This document shows positions 11,785-21,600 of a stretch of DNA of 64,000 nt, one piece after another; position 1 is the first letter of the stretch, and each line of letters begins with the position of its first letter. The DNA comes from Pollenia angustigena. Its lineage: Eukaryota; Arthropoda; Insecta; Diptera; Polleniidae. The notes beneath the pieces are model-generated. The model worked only from the letters and a program-made list of their open reading frames with translations. It did not search any database and was not told the DNA's origin. A program made the translations under genes and the position numbers. Location of the stretch: contig OV884059.1 in NCBI GenBank assembly GCA_930367215.1, positions 72,883,393 through 72,947,392 of the forward strand. Reading direction: 5' to 3'.

Positions 11785-13259
11785 TAGGGAATACCGAAAA
11801 CCCGGGAATATTCTAAAAATTTAAGTCCCGAATCCCGGGGTTTGATATAAAAATCATGAGATTTTGGGCTTAGTAAAAATTCAATATTAATTCATACTGG
11901 CCATGAATCTAATTTTTAACTGGTTACAAAAAAAGCCACAAGTGAATAAATGTTACATGCAATGCATTATGTACCACTTAAAAAAAATCAGATGGTGGAT
12001 CTTTTTTCTAAGTGGATGATAATAAAACTGCGCAAGCAAAATGCAAGTTGTGCAAAAAGGTGTTAACAACTTTAGGGGGTTCTACCAAAAGTCTTTTGAC
12101 ACATATAAGTTTATTTTATTAGATTAATACTTGCATATATATAATTGAGATAAAATAAATTAAATATTGTCATATAGCATATATGTAGTTTTTATTTTTT
12201 TTATTTACGATACCACCCAGTGCCCATGTTCTGTAACTCTCGCGTCGAGAAAGTTTTCGATTGAAATGTGTGAAATGAAACAAAAATGCCATAAATTGAA
12301 ACAAACAGCTGTTTTTCTCACTTATCTGTGTCTGTAACTTTTTTGGCGAGTACAAGCTGTCACGTAAGGAAATTACTCGCCAATTTACAGAAAACTTGTG
12401 TCTGCAACATTTTGGTGAGAAAAGTTCCCGCTTTGAACTGTCAAATAAACTCATGAATAAAAATGGGGCGAGAAAAAATGTTAACACTAAAAAACAATTA
12501 AAAATGCAAAAAATAATAATAATATTATTTTGTTCTTGGCACATTTTTCATTGTTTTATTATTTTGCTTTTAATATTTTAATAAAATATACTACGAATGT
12601 CTTCAAAGCTCGTTTGCAAACAACAAACATTAAAGTCGCTCTTTACACAATTTGGTATAACCGACGGTTGTATTTTCGCCGCCGTCGTTGAAAAATTTTA
12701 AATTTTTGGTAAATTTTGTACGCCGTCAACGATATGTGCTACTGGTGTTCTGAACGTCTGCAATGTCACATCGGCTTCGAGTGCAATATTATGACATTTA
12801 TAACGGTACGACGTAATCTCTTTTGATAGTTTTCGACATGAGTTACAGACACACATTTCTCTCACTTTTCGAGAAACGATGGAATATTTTGTTTCACATC
12901 TTTTCGATGCAAGAAGTTCTCACTAAAGTTACAGAACATGGGTACAGAAGTGTTGAATGCGAATATTGGTTTCGTCAGCAGCATATGTTTGCGATAAAAT
13001 AAGGTATCAATTATCTGACGTCATTAATTTGTTTAATAATCTTTTTAAAATATAAGTTTTAATACATAATACTTCCATATAACTTTAAAAGAATACATTA
13101 AAAAGTTTAATTTTGTAATGAGTTTAATTTTCTTCATGAATTAATTTTTTTTAATTCTTATACATAAACATTAAATTATAATAATATGGATCCCTTTTTT
13201 TTAATTAAAAATTCCGAATCCCGGGTTGCAACAAAACCTGGTCCCGTTTGGCATCCCTA
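11785..13259. mobile_element. Inner hAT-like element with CCCGGG subterminal motifs
   Basis: Left end TAGGGAATACCGAAAACCCGG; right end, reversed, TAGGGATGCCAAACGGGACC. GAATCCCGGG is near both ends. Flanks GTAAACAC and CTCCACAC agree at 5 of 8 positions and both fit nTnnnnAn, so the duplication is decayed or coincidental. Family H sits inside it. Confidence 0.55.
12223..12942. mobile_element. Family H long-inverted-repeat element, copy 1
   Basis: Ends are CCCATGTTCTGTAACT and its reverse complement AGTTACAGAACATGGG. Long imperfect inverted sequence runs inward (GAAATGTGTGAAATGAAAC against GTTTCACATC). A second copy occupies 33149-38953, split by hAT-6. Internal pieces include TGTGTCTGTAAC motifs, a GGCGAGTA/TTACTCGCC stem and a GCCGCCGTCGTTG block. 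No transposase; superfamily unknown. Confidence 0.75.
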
Positions 13260-13261
13260 CT

Positions 13262-13640
13262 CCACACCTATAAACCATATATCGTCTAGGTCCATTTCCT
13301 CAATTTCTGGCTATAGGAAGTCCGTTATCATCCCGATATAGCGAACACCATTCACGATAATTGCTTGGCCAGCCTCATTTTCGAAGATGCCGCCAGCCGC
13401 AGAACTGACTGGGGAGCATGCACATATATTTTCCCATTTCCTACAGACCCGGTTTGCTGAAATTTACGCGTAATTCTCCCGATTGTGGAAACATTTGGTC
13501 GATTATACTGACAAAAAAAATCACGATGTGCATTAAATGCATTTTGATTGAACGCCCATTTTCGTAAAAGGCTTTATTAATCTTAACGCGCTGCTCAATT
13601 GTGTACCTCTCATTAATCGAAGTTGTCAAATACTGAAACA
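13262..13640 (-). pseudogene. Tc1/mariner-type transposase relic (DUF4817-like N-terminus)
   Basis: The N-terminal piece reads ERYTIEQRVKINKAFYENGR, typical of the helix-turn-helix start of a common arthropod DDE transposase group. A frameshifted piece (VSTIGRITRKFQQTGSVG) follows, then a jump to GGIFENEAGQAIIVNGVRY and, after a TAG, EEMDLDDIWF, which lies before the second catalytic Asp region in that group. The middle (first catalytic Asp) and the C-terminus are missing. Family assignment is from memory of conserved motifs. It lies inside hAT-2 beside the inner hAT. Confidence 0.65.
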
Positions 13641-14390
13641 AAGATAGGTCAATTTTAATTGCGCAAAAAACTTGACGTTAAGGTGTGACTCACAATTAAC
13701 ATCATGGATTATGGTTTTACCACCCTTTAATATATATTTATCAATTTAAAATTAAAATACATAAATTATTTATATAATTTCTTCGACCTTCTTAATATTA
13801 TTTCCTTTTTTTTTTAAATTTGTTTGAAATATAAAAAAACCAAAAAATCCCTGAAGAAGCTATCCATTGAGAATTAGCGAAATATTGGACAAATTTTAAA
13901 TAAATATTCTTTATATAAAACGGACCTTGAGCTTGAGAAATTATTGAAAGGAAATAAAATACATTTTTACATTTAAGATAAATTCATAGTGACATTGTTG
14001 ATTTCTGGAATAAAAGGTGAATGAAGGTTGTTATCCTGAACGTTCTATAAAATGTTGTTTCCTAAGATAAAAAAGATTTTTCGAAAGGAAATTGGTACTA
14101 GGTGGTAACTAAAAGTGGTCTCAATCTTTACACTTATCGTTTTGCACAAAAATTCTTATATGTAGGTCGAAGTTCTTATTTTATTGTATAGTAATAAAAC
14201 ACTAATCAGAACGTTTTTAAATGCTGCTTTTTATTCTTTTATCATACAAACCGATACAAGTACCCATACAAGTAACTAAGTATCGATACTATTTTTTCGA
14301 TTCTAAGTAGGTATCGATACTTTACGAGCGATACCACATCGAGTAAAAGTATCGATACCTTAGAGGTATCGTTTCATCCCTATTTACAAT

Positions 14391-14857
14391 AAATTTCAGT
14401 TTATCAATAATATGAAATGGAAATTGAGCACATTGAAACCAAACCTTGTTAATTGATTTTTGACACCGAAGAATAACTTTGATAAAAAAAATCTTTCAAG
14501 TGAATAGTTATGAAAAAAAATTCCGGTGTTCCAGGGTATTAAGGAGGCAAAGTTAATAAAAATTTCAAATCAGTTTTATTAAAAAATGAAGGATTTTCGG
14601 TACTAAAAGATATTGGGGTTATTTAGCGAGGCAAGCGGTATTGTGAGTCCAATTGTATAAGATATACTTCAGAGCAAATACTCAATTTTAAATATGCTCC
14701 TTTAACATATGTATAAGAGATCAGCAATGAGTAGTGAAAAAGTGAGTAAAGAAATCATTACTCATAAATTCTTGTACTTATACGCAGTCATACTTATTCC
14801 AATGTTATTCAAACTCATATTCACTCAAAAGTTTTATTTTATTCATCGTACTCATAC
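14391..14857. other. No gene seen; GAGTA/TACTC-rich tract near 14720-14857
   Basis: Repeated ACTCAT/ATGAGT motifs resemble subterminal repeats of a decayed hAT, but no paired termini were found. Confidence 0.4.
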
Positions 14858-14860
14858 TTA

Positions 14861-15022
14861 AGGCCGTTACACACTATCCTACAAAGTCTTACGCATTTCA
14901 TAAAAATGCAGCCCTGTCATGATAAGTTGTTATTGTTTTTTGAAAATTTATAAACAATAATTAGATCAGGGAAGCATTTTCATAAAATACGTACGACTTT
15001 GTGGGATAGTGTGTAACGGCCT
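14861..15022. mobile_element. PIF/Harbinger-type MITE, 162 bp
   Basis: Terminal inverted repeat AGGCCGTTACACACTATCC extends imperfectly through most of each arm. The 3-bp duplication TTA at 14858-14860 and 15023-15025 fits PIF/Harbinger target use (TWA). The interior (TGCAGCCCTG, TTATTGTTTTTTGAAA) is distantly like the 346-bp element at 26.3 kb. Confidence 0.85.
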
Positions 15023-15407
15023 TTAGCAACATTTGTAGTGTTTGATATAGAATCTACTCAACTCAATGTGTATAGGCGAAGCAAAATGCAAGGCTGCCAG
15101 ATTTGTCCCCGAAATAGCAAAGTGACGATTTTGACGAGTGGACGATTTTTTGGCAAATTTATATGGCAGTGCTGATTATTAAGTATACGATTATTAAGAT
15201 ACGATTTCCGTATGACGTGCTAAATTCCCAATTTTTCATATTTGATAAATACACTAAAATTTATTGTTGAGGGAAAGCTAGCTTCTATGCGCATTTCACT
15301 GGTTGCTTAGGCCAGCTCATCAGGAAACCTCTTCCAAAGATTTTAGAAAAGCCAAAAATATTAAACAAATAAAACCCTTAAGCGAAAAAGAATTATAAAC
15401 ACTCAAA
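15023..15407. other. No gene; repeat segment 15278-15392
   Basis: Contains the partner of the inverted repeat at 11405-11527. GGCTGCCAGATTTGTCCCC near 15092 looks like a decayed hAT terminus. Confidence 0.5.
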
Positions 15408-16149
15408 GTCTTCCTTTTAACAATATCAAAGCTTAAACAAAACACCAACAATAAACAGTGAAATCGCTTCTATCACGAACATGGCTAAAATTCGCGAAAA
15501 ATTGCAAACTTGTAAACAACCCCTAAAATTTATTTGAAATCACTTAATCGGTTCTAAAATACAAAATGTCGGGGAAAACCAAAAAGAAAAAAAATTGCAA
15601 AAAAGCGAAAATTCGCGAACAATTTTAACATTTCAAACAAAACCATAAAATTTATTAAAAGTGCCCAAAACTATAAGGAATGGCAAAAATTCTATAAAGA
15701 TTGCTAAATTAGCGGAAATTCGCAAAAATTTGCTAATAGCGGCATGATAGCAAAGTCTAATAATTATAAAAAATCTTTAAAACTGTAAAGAATCCGAAAA
15801 ATTACAACAAAAAAATTGATTCTATAGGTGACATGGCTAAAATTATTTGTCGTTGTTTGCTCTTACAATTTTTTTGTAATATCAAATAAATGTTTGCTCA
15901 AAAACTACTAAAATATTTGATTTTTTGTATTCACATTAGGTTCGCATTGGACAAATATTTGTTTGCCGGCAAATACTTTTATTTGCTCAAAATCAGCTGT
16001 TATTTTATTTGACACTCAAAAATATTTTGTGTTCAGACTACGTTAGTGAAATATTTGATGTTTGCTATCAAATATTTCATCAGTCTGAACGTACCTTTAG
16101 TCTTACTTGTAACAATATCAAAGCTTAAACAAAACACCAACAATAAACA
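15408..16149. repeat. Segment bounded by a 50-bp direct repeat
   Basis: 15418-15457 and 16110-16149 are identical over 40 bp (core ATCAAAGCTTAAACAAAACA), and the match extends about 10 bp leftward with two differences. The 652 bp between carry repeated ATTCGCGAA and ACATGGCTAAAATT motifs. Either a very long target duplication or an unequal-exchange product. Confidence 0.7.
16031..16090. repeat. Perfect-looking hairpin
   Basis: GTTCAGACT...AGTCTGAAC with inner arms GTGAAATATTTGAT/ATCAAATATTTCAT around a GTTTGCT loop. It may be a MITE terminus or a solo palindrome; a TGTTCACACT-like motif also occurs near 2320. Confidence 0.7.
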
Positions 16150-16321
16150 CCCCCATACAATTGGTTGGGTTCTTTCCGACTTAATGATTTGAATCATTGT
16201 GAGTATTGTAATTATTTTCTTGAAATTATAAATCAAGCTGAGGTCAGTTATGAGTATGCGTATAATGTCGACGTCGCACTCATAAATATTTCTCTTGTGA
16301 GTATGAGTGAATCAGAGTTGT

Positions 16322-16666
16322 TTCCCTGCAAACAATTTCCATCGCCGAATTATCGCCGGCAAGTTGTCTAACATCGCTGCGATGCATCGCATTGAAGCTT
16401 AACGCGATCGTGTTCCGCGATTCGAGTGAACATCCAAACCAAATATTTATTTTCCCGTTACCTTAACAAAACAACAAGAAAAAAAAATCTATCGAAAGTT
16501 AAAAAAAAAAAAACACTGATGATTGCCGCTACTTGTGTGCGCTCGCATATTCATCGCCTAGTTGTAAGGCGTAGGCGATGGTCAGCGATTCGTATTTCCT
16601 GAGAAGGATCGCGTAATCATCGCCAAACAAGCAATCGCCAAAAAATTTCAAAAAAGTTGTAGGGAA
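16322..16666. mobile_element. Possible MITE with GCGAT/ATCGC motif repeats
   Basis: Ends TTCCCTGCAAACAATTT and, reversed, TTCCCTACAAC are similar. More than ten ATCGC/GCGAT motifs fill both halves. No convincing duplication. Confidence 0.4.
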
Positions 16667-17239
16667 CTTTTTTTATGTATAAGAACGTTCTGACTACAAA
16701 TAGACAGAGTTTTTTTTTTAAATTTATTGCACTATTTTTATTATTTACTGTAACAACGTAGGTATTAAACAAAGAAAGTGCAAAATAAACAATAAATTTA
16801 AATTGTTTTTTTAATTTGAACAGCTTATTTTCATGTCTCTAAACGCCTTTTTTAAGAGCTTAAAACTGTTTTCGGTGCTTTTTTTTTTGGTTGCCCTACC
16901 CAAGAGCTTTAAAATCGGACTCAGCCCCAATGTTTCGTAGTTGAGAAGTGCGTGCTCCCGCCATTCTTTAGTTTTATTAGTAAAATTAGAAAATCTGTTT
17001 ATGAGATCAGAATTAATTGGTATGTTAATAAAAATGGTCTCTGAGACGGGCAGTTCTTATTTTAATTAATGTAACAAGTGCGTTTTCAAAAATATTACTT
17101 CGTTCTGTGCCATTTAACAAAAGTAAAGAAATTTGGACATTTTAATTATCTTAAAATTATACATTTTATTTTGGGCCTTTAAAAGTTACAAAATATGTAA
17201 CAAATATAATCAAACGGCTGCACTGCTACACATGTCCGT
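16667..17239. other. AT-rich, no gene recognised
   Basis: No coding frame, RNA structure or repeat boundary was recognised. Confidence 0.4.
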
Positions 17240-17247
17240 GCACGCAA

Positions 17248-17770
17248 CAGGGCTGTGAAGTCGGAGTTGAAGAGACGGAGTTGCACCAGAGTCGGAGTCG
17301 AGGTACCCACAAAAACTTGCGAATCCGACTTCAAATTCTTACGGCATAAAAAATTTCAAAAATGTTCTTACATTTTTCAAAATAAAAACTGTTTGAAATT
17401 GGCAATGCAATATTGAAAATAACCATTTAAAAGGTACTGCATTTAACAAAGAGTTTAAAGTCAAATGAGTCTCATATGTGACGCGCAAAATAGAAAGGGA
17501 CCTAAGGGTTTTGCCATTTTAAAGATTTAAATACGTGCATCTTTCAACCTTGTTGGTCAACCTTGAAAACGCGCGTAGGTCGTCCCTACCTCTTGTTTTG
17601 TGTAGTTGGTTTTACTGTTCCCTTTACTTTACTGGTCCCTTTCTCTATGCGCTGTCACATATGCATTTAGCATCAATGTTAGAGTAGGAGTCGGCATTTG
17701 ATTCGGACTTAAAAAATTGTAGCGGTTGGAGTCGGAGTTAGAACTAGTTTTTGACGACTCCACAGCCCTG
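17248..17770. mobile_element. hAT MITE with GTCGGAGT repeats, 523 bp
   Basis: Terminal inverted repeat CAGGGCTGTG(A/G)AGTCG is followed by several GTCGGAGT motifs at both ends. Flanks GCACGCAA (17240-17247) and GTACGCAA (17771-17778) match at 7 of 8 bases. A hAT class is well supported by termini and duplication length. Confidence 0.88.
17473..17663. repeat. Inverted-repeat insert inside the hAT MITE
   Basis: CATATGTGACGCGC...GAAAGGGACC on the left is mirrored by GGTCCCTTTCTCTATGCGCTGTCACATATG on the right. It is probably a nested MITE about 190 bp long; I saw no clear duplication. Confidence 0.55.
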
Positions 17771-17778
17771 GTACGCAA

Positions 17779-18844
17779 CCAAATATTAATTATATTTAAC
17801 TAAGTGATGGCCATTTTTTGCTTCGCACATACATACGTATTCTTTTAAACATATTTTCCACACCTTTCCGAAAACTTTTAGTGTAAAGGCCATGGTTTCA
17901 TTTATAATGTTGATTGGGGAATGGATCTTGGCTAATACTTGAATTACACAATAATAAATGGAGCTTCAAACGAAGCAGGTTTGTGAGGGAGAAATGTAAG
18001 AGTTTCGCTAACCATCTCGCTTACGGAAGGCATGAATTTTATATGGTGAGTTCCCACTTTGAAGCAATATATTTTTGACACAAAAAGAGCTTTGTTCAAC
18101 GCATATAAAAACTGGTGAACGTAGCCTTAAGCTTAACACACTCAATGTTTTTTACAGTTATTTTTTAGTATTATCTCTTGCAAACCCGCATCGTGGTAAG
18201 GGAATGCCGTAGCAAATAAAATGTTATTTTTTATTTATAAAACTTGTTAAGAGTTCCTTTACTTACTTAACTACATCTCTGTATGACTAATTGCGTAGCG
18301 CATAAATGCGCGCTTATTTTTTTAAATGTACCATTAAGGCTTCGCAAATGATAAAAATTTTTATTGGGTATGCTCAAATACAACTGCAAGGGGCTGGTAA
18401 GTCCCGTGCAAGTTGCAGCCAGTTAAAAATCTTATACTCTAAATAATGACGTTGTCGAATATTTTCCTTACCAAGCCCAATGAGGTGGCTTCGGTACTTT
18501 ATGTGGCTCCATCATGTTGAAACTGCAATTTAGGATGGTTTTCAACATCATCCGATATGGACCACCCTTGATACAGATAAAAGCACCAATGCCATTTAAA
18601 AAAAAAACCTCGGGCCAACTATCCGATCAAAAGATGAACTTATTTTGGATTCTCCGTAGCTCAAATTCTGCATTCATAAGTATATGAAATTCAAATAGTT
18701 GGCTTTGACGACAAGCTTTTTCTTAAATGAAAAAGGTGCCTAATAATCTCTTACCTGAAGTGATTTGAAAGTGGCAAAATAAAATTAATTGCTTTTAATA
18801 AGTATTTTGGTTTTTTAATTAAACTTATTATGGTCTTCAATCCA
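17779..18844. other. Intergenic; possible transposase vestige near 18.45-18.60 kb
   Basis: On the minus strand one frame reads DDVENHPKLQFQHDGAT before a stop. This resembles the FQHDGA block around the second catalytic Asp of Tc1/mariner-like transposases, but the following residues do not continue the match. Elsewhere nothing is recognised. Confidence 0.3.
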
Positions 18845-19277
18845 AATTTTATTATTTTAATCGGGCTAAAGTTCATTAAATTTAATTTTCATTAAATTGT
18901 TTTTATGAAGAAAGGAATTTTACAACGTGAAATGATAGTAATAATTTTTCATTCTTGACTGACCACGGGATTGAACCCACGTTCGTGGACACGTTGATTT
19001 GACATTGTTTTGATAACACTCACCGCCATTGACGACGACTGGCAGTCAAATATCAAACTTATAACCAAATGGTATTTTTACTTGGTGGACCGAAATTTGT
19101 TGTTGTGAATTATTATCTTTTTTAATTGATTTAAATATTCTTCCTTACTTCTGTTCTTCATATTTTTGTCAAGAATTCTTCTTGAAGTCCAAAGTAAATT
19201 TTTCTGTTTTTTATGGGTTTTCTTTTCTTCGCCGACTTTTGTCAGCACAACTTGAAGGACAAATGCTAACATTCGTC
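18845..19277 (-). mobile_element. Family S repeat with tRNA-like promoter, copy 1
   Basis: Read on the minus strand it starts CATTTGTCCTTCAAGTTGTG and ends in a tail near GCCCGATTAAAATAATAAAAT. A B-box-like GGGTTCAATCCCG lies at about 18968-18981. The copies at 31.4-31.7 kb and 31.79-32.24 kb share 5-prime, middle and 3-prime blocks, so the unit is about 430-450 bp. The tRNA-like part is in the middle, unlike a canonical SINE. Confidence 0.7.
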
Positions 19278-19742
19278 CGTGTAAATTTGTTAGTATAAAT
19301 AAAATATTGTCTTAAAATATTTTTGGTATAATAAATAAATTAAATTTTTTTTTTAAGCTAATAAGCAAAGCTTTATTTTTTTTGAAGATGGAAAAACAAA
19401 AATATAGAAATATTTAAAAAAATTGATCAGCATGCAAATGGTGGTTATTGTTTAATTCAACTGAAGTGTATTTGTACTTATGGTAAGTGTTTTCTTATTC
19501 TATGTAAAAAAGTTCTGGTTTTTTTAATAAATATATTTTATTTTAATTAGAAATCAAAAGCATTTTATAGCGCTCAAACAAAACCAAAAAAGTTAAAGTT
19601 ACAAAGAAAATTTTTCTTAGTGCTTTTTTGGCCGCAATTTTTTTTATTTTTTAGCCTTTTTTATATGCTAACAGGGCTTACAGGCATTTTGTGTGCTGAT
19701 TAAAGTGTGAAAGGCGTTTTAGTATTATACTGTAAAAGGGAC
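19278..19742. other. No gene seen; downstream flank of the 19.74-20.76 kb locus
   Basis: AT-rich with GCTTTTTTGGCC-like motifs. No clear polyadenylation signal for the minus-strand gene could be fixed. Confidence 0.4.
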
Positions 19743-20763
19743 TTAAGAGAAATCACACGATCTCAAACGCCATTGACGTGCAGAATTCGTTGTTGGGTTT
19801 GCTTGTATTGCTTTAATACTACGTCTGTATTCGTGGATTTCGTCTCCAACGCGCATTTTGTAAGCACCTTGAGAAATAGCAACAATATCATTGTCCAAAA
19901 ACTCAATATCAAATAAATTGTTTGATTTTATAGCGAAAGATACTTTATAAAAAATATTCTGGATATTCACTTGAAGTTTATTCCCATCAGGTGAAGAAAT
20001 TTTTTGACATATGGCCTTCATATGGGGTTTTCTGTCCATCCGTTTATTATCGAACTACAGATACATTTTGTGCTCATTGTTTACAGATATGCATTCTGAA
20101 TATTTAATATTAAAAAGACAAAAGTGCGGCTCAAAAAATAAATAACTGTAACTGTTATGGAGTAATCCAATATCATCTTCCAGACTTGATTTTATCTCTC
20201 GAGCTAACCGATTGTACAGTTGATCCTGTCTTAAATTTTTAATTGTGAACCAGAAATGTTCTAAAAACTTTTTCATATCTCTGTGACGTATTGATTTAAG
20301 ATATCTGTAAAGATTCACTTGTGTAAACGTCATAATCTCAAATAATAACGGATCCTGTTTCTCATAAACATTCCAGACTAGTTCAGGCAAATCCGTAAAT
20401 TTTGTCTGCAATAAATTCTTGTATGACCCTATAGAAAATACTATTTATTATGTAACGATTATAAATATTATTTGTTCGTATATGAATGTATGATGCCTTA
20501 AGTACGGGACTGGATAGCACATAATTAATGGCATCGGCAAATGTTTTAGCGTTCCTAGCTATTATATTTCTTTCTACTGTAGCGTGTAATTCATCTAATA
20601 CATGTTGTTCTGCTTTTAATTCGCTGTTGACTTCGTTGATCTTGTTGATATCTTCGGCATGGTTTTCACTGATGTTCTGCCAACGTATTTCAATCTCGTC
20701 ATTACCATAAACAGGTAGCAAGCAACTTAAAAAGGCAGTTAACATTATTTGAGTTGTTTTCAT
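19743..20763 (-). CDS. Candidate secreted protein gene, unknown family, with an in-frame TAG
   Basis: Starts at ATG 20763. The first 20 or so residues (MKTTQIMLTAFLSCLLPVYG) look like a signal peptide: basic n-region, hydrophobic core, small residue before the cut. Residues 21-86 are acidic and probably helical. A GT...AG interval 20505-20406 (100 nt, both sides phase 0, ending TTTATTGCAG) could be an intron. Splicing it joins 86 codons to 116 codons (TKFTDLPELVWNVYEKQ onward); without it the frame closes after 126 codons. At 20057-20055 an in-frame TAG interrupts the protein; the same frame then stays open for 103 codons to 19743. TAG may mean a pseudogene, readthrough, or another tiny intron (GTAAAC...CTGTAG, only 30 nt). 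I do not recognise the family. It is the only sequence here that looks like a host gene, and no TE termini enclose it. Confidence 0.5.
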
Positions 20764-20830
20764 TTTAAAAACTTTTAATTAAATGAAATCGATTCTTTCT
20801 GCAGCTTATACTTAAACATTTTATAAACAT
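20764..20830 (-). promoter_or_regulatory. TATA-like promoter for the minus-strand secreted-protein gene
   Basis: On the minus strand TTTATAAAATG lies about 55-65 nt before the ATG, with room for a start site near 20790 and a short AT-rich leader. Core-promoter assignment is by position and motif only. Confidence 0.4.
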
Positions 20831-21293
20831 CATATTTTATTTATTAAAAAAATAATACAACTGTTTGTGTTTATTTAGTTTTTAAAGCTACTATTACACG
20901 ATATGTATTTTACACTGCCGGTGCCATTTGAACGATAAAGCGGGTCGGCCACCATACAAAAAAACCTTTGGCAAGTTATCCCTAGAATGGAAGATACGTC
21001 AATGAAGTTTCTTAAACAGGAATTAACAATGTTTTGCCACGCCCCAAAAAATGTATATATAGCGCCGCCATCATATCGCATATCGTTGTTCATGGCTTGA
21101 CTTTGTTGACTTCTTAATTTGCCATCAAATTATGGACTCACTTATGACAAATCGGATCTTTCCCCCAAGTTGCCAAGAAAGTCGCACTTAAGCGAAGTAT
21201 ATCTAGCGTTAAATGTACTCACTTTTATGACAAGCCTTAAAATTGAGCTTCTTTCTTTGACATATAAATGCTACATCACCACAGATGGAACAC
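20831..21293. other. Upstream flank, no gene recognised
   Basis: A 72-codon minus-strand frame at 20875-21093 has no recognisable motif. No repeat boundary was fixed. Confidence 0.35.
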
Positions 21294-21480
21294 CGTGTAT
21301 ATAAGATTTGCATTCCGTTTGTAATTTCTACAATATTGATCTTGGACCCCATAAGGTAAATATGTATATTTTTAGTTCTTATGAGTAGCAAAGTCCGTAA
21401 CGCTATCGGTCTGTCCGTAATTATGTTCAAATGGGTAATTTCCATAGGCTTTAGAAATTATGGGGACAAGGCTGTTATAT
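21294..21480. repeat. Family D fragment
   Basis: Contains ATTCCGTTTGTAATTTCTAC, ATTGATCTTGGACCCCATAA and GAAATTATGGGGACAAGG, matching the copies at 5.7 and 27.2 kb. Jockey-B inserted at its right edge. Confidence 0.7.
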
Positions 21481-21600
21481 ATATTTTTTTTTTTTTATTG
21501 AATCTTTCTTGTCGAAAATTAAAATATGTATTCAAAGCTTAATCCTTATTCTTATTAGTATTTGTTAGCCGTTACCAATGTAACCGCTAGTTAATTTTAT

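Larger units (their letters stand above)
11546..14382. mobile_element. hAT element, 2.84 kb (hAT-2), with nested insertions
   Basis: Termini read TAGGGATGAAACGATAC inward from both ends. The perfect 8-bp duplication TTTACAAT lies at 11538-11545 and 14383-14390 and fits nTnnnnAn. Subterminal motifs CGATAC/GTATCG are dense in both ends. It contains another hAT (11785-13259), family H, and a transposase relic of a different superfamily, but no hAT transposase. Confidence 0.88.

Noticed and set aside
18450..18600. Second DDE transposase fragment (FQHDGAT)
   Set aside because: Only one short block matches; the residues on both sides do not follow the family.
20875..21093. 72-codon minus-strand frame beside the candidate gene
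   Set aside because: No recognisable motif and no link to the downstream gene.
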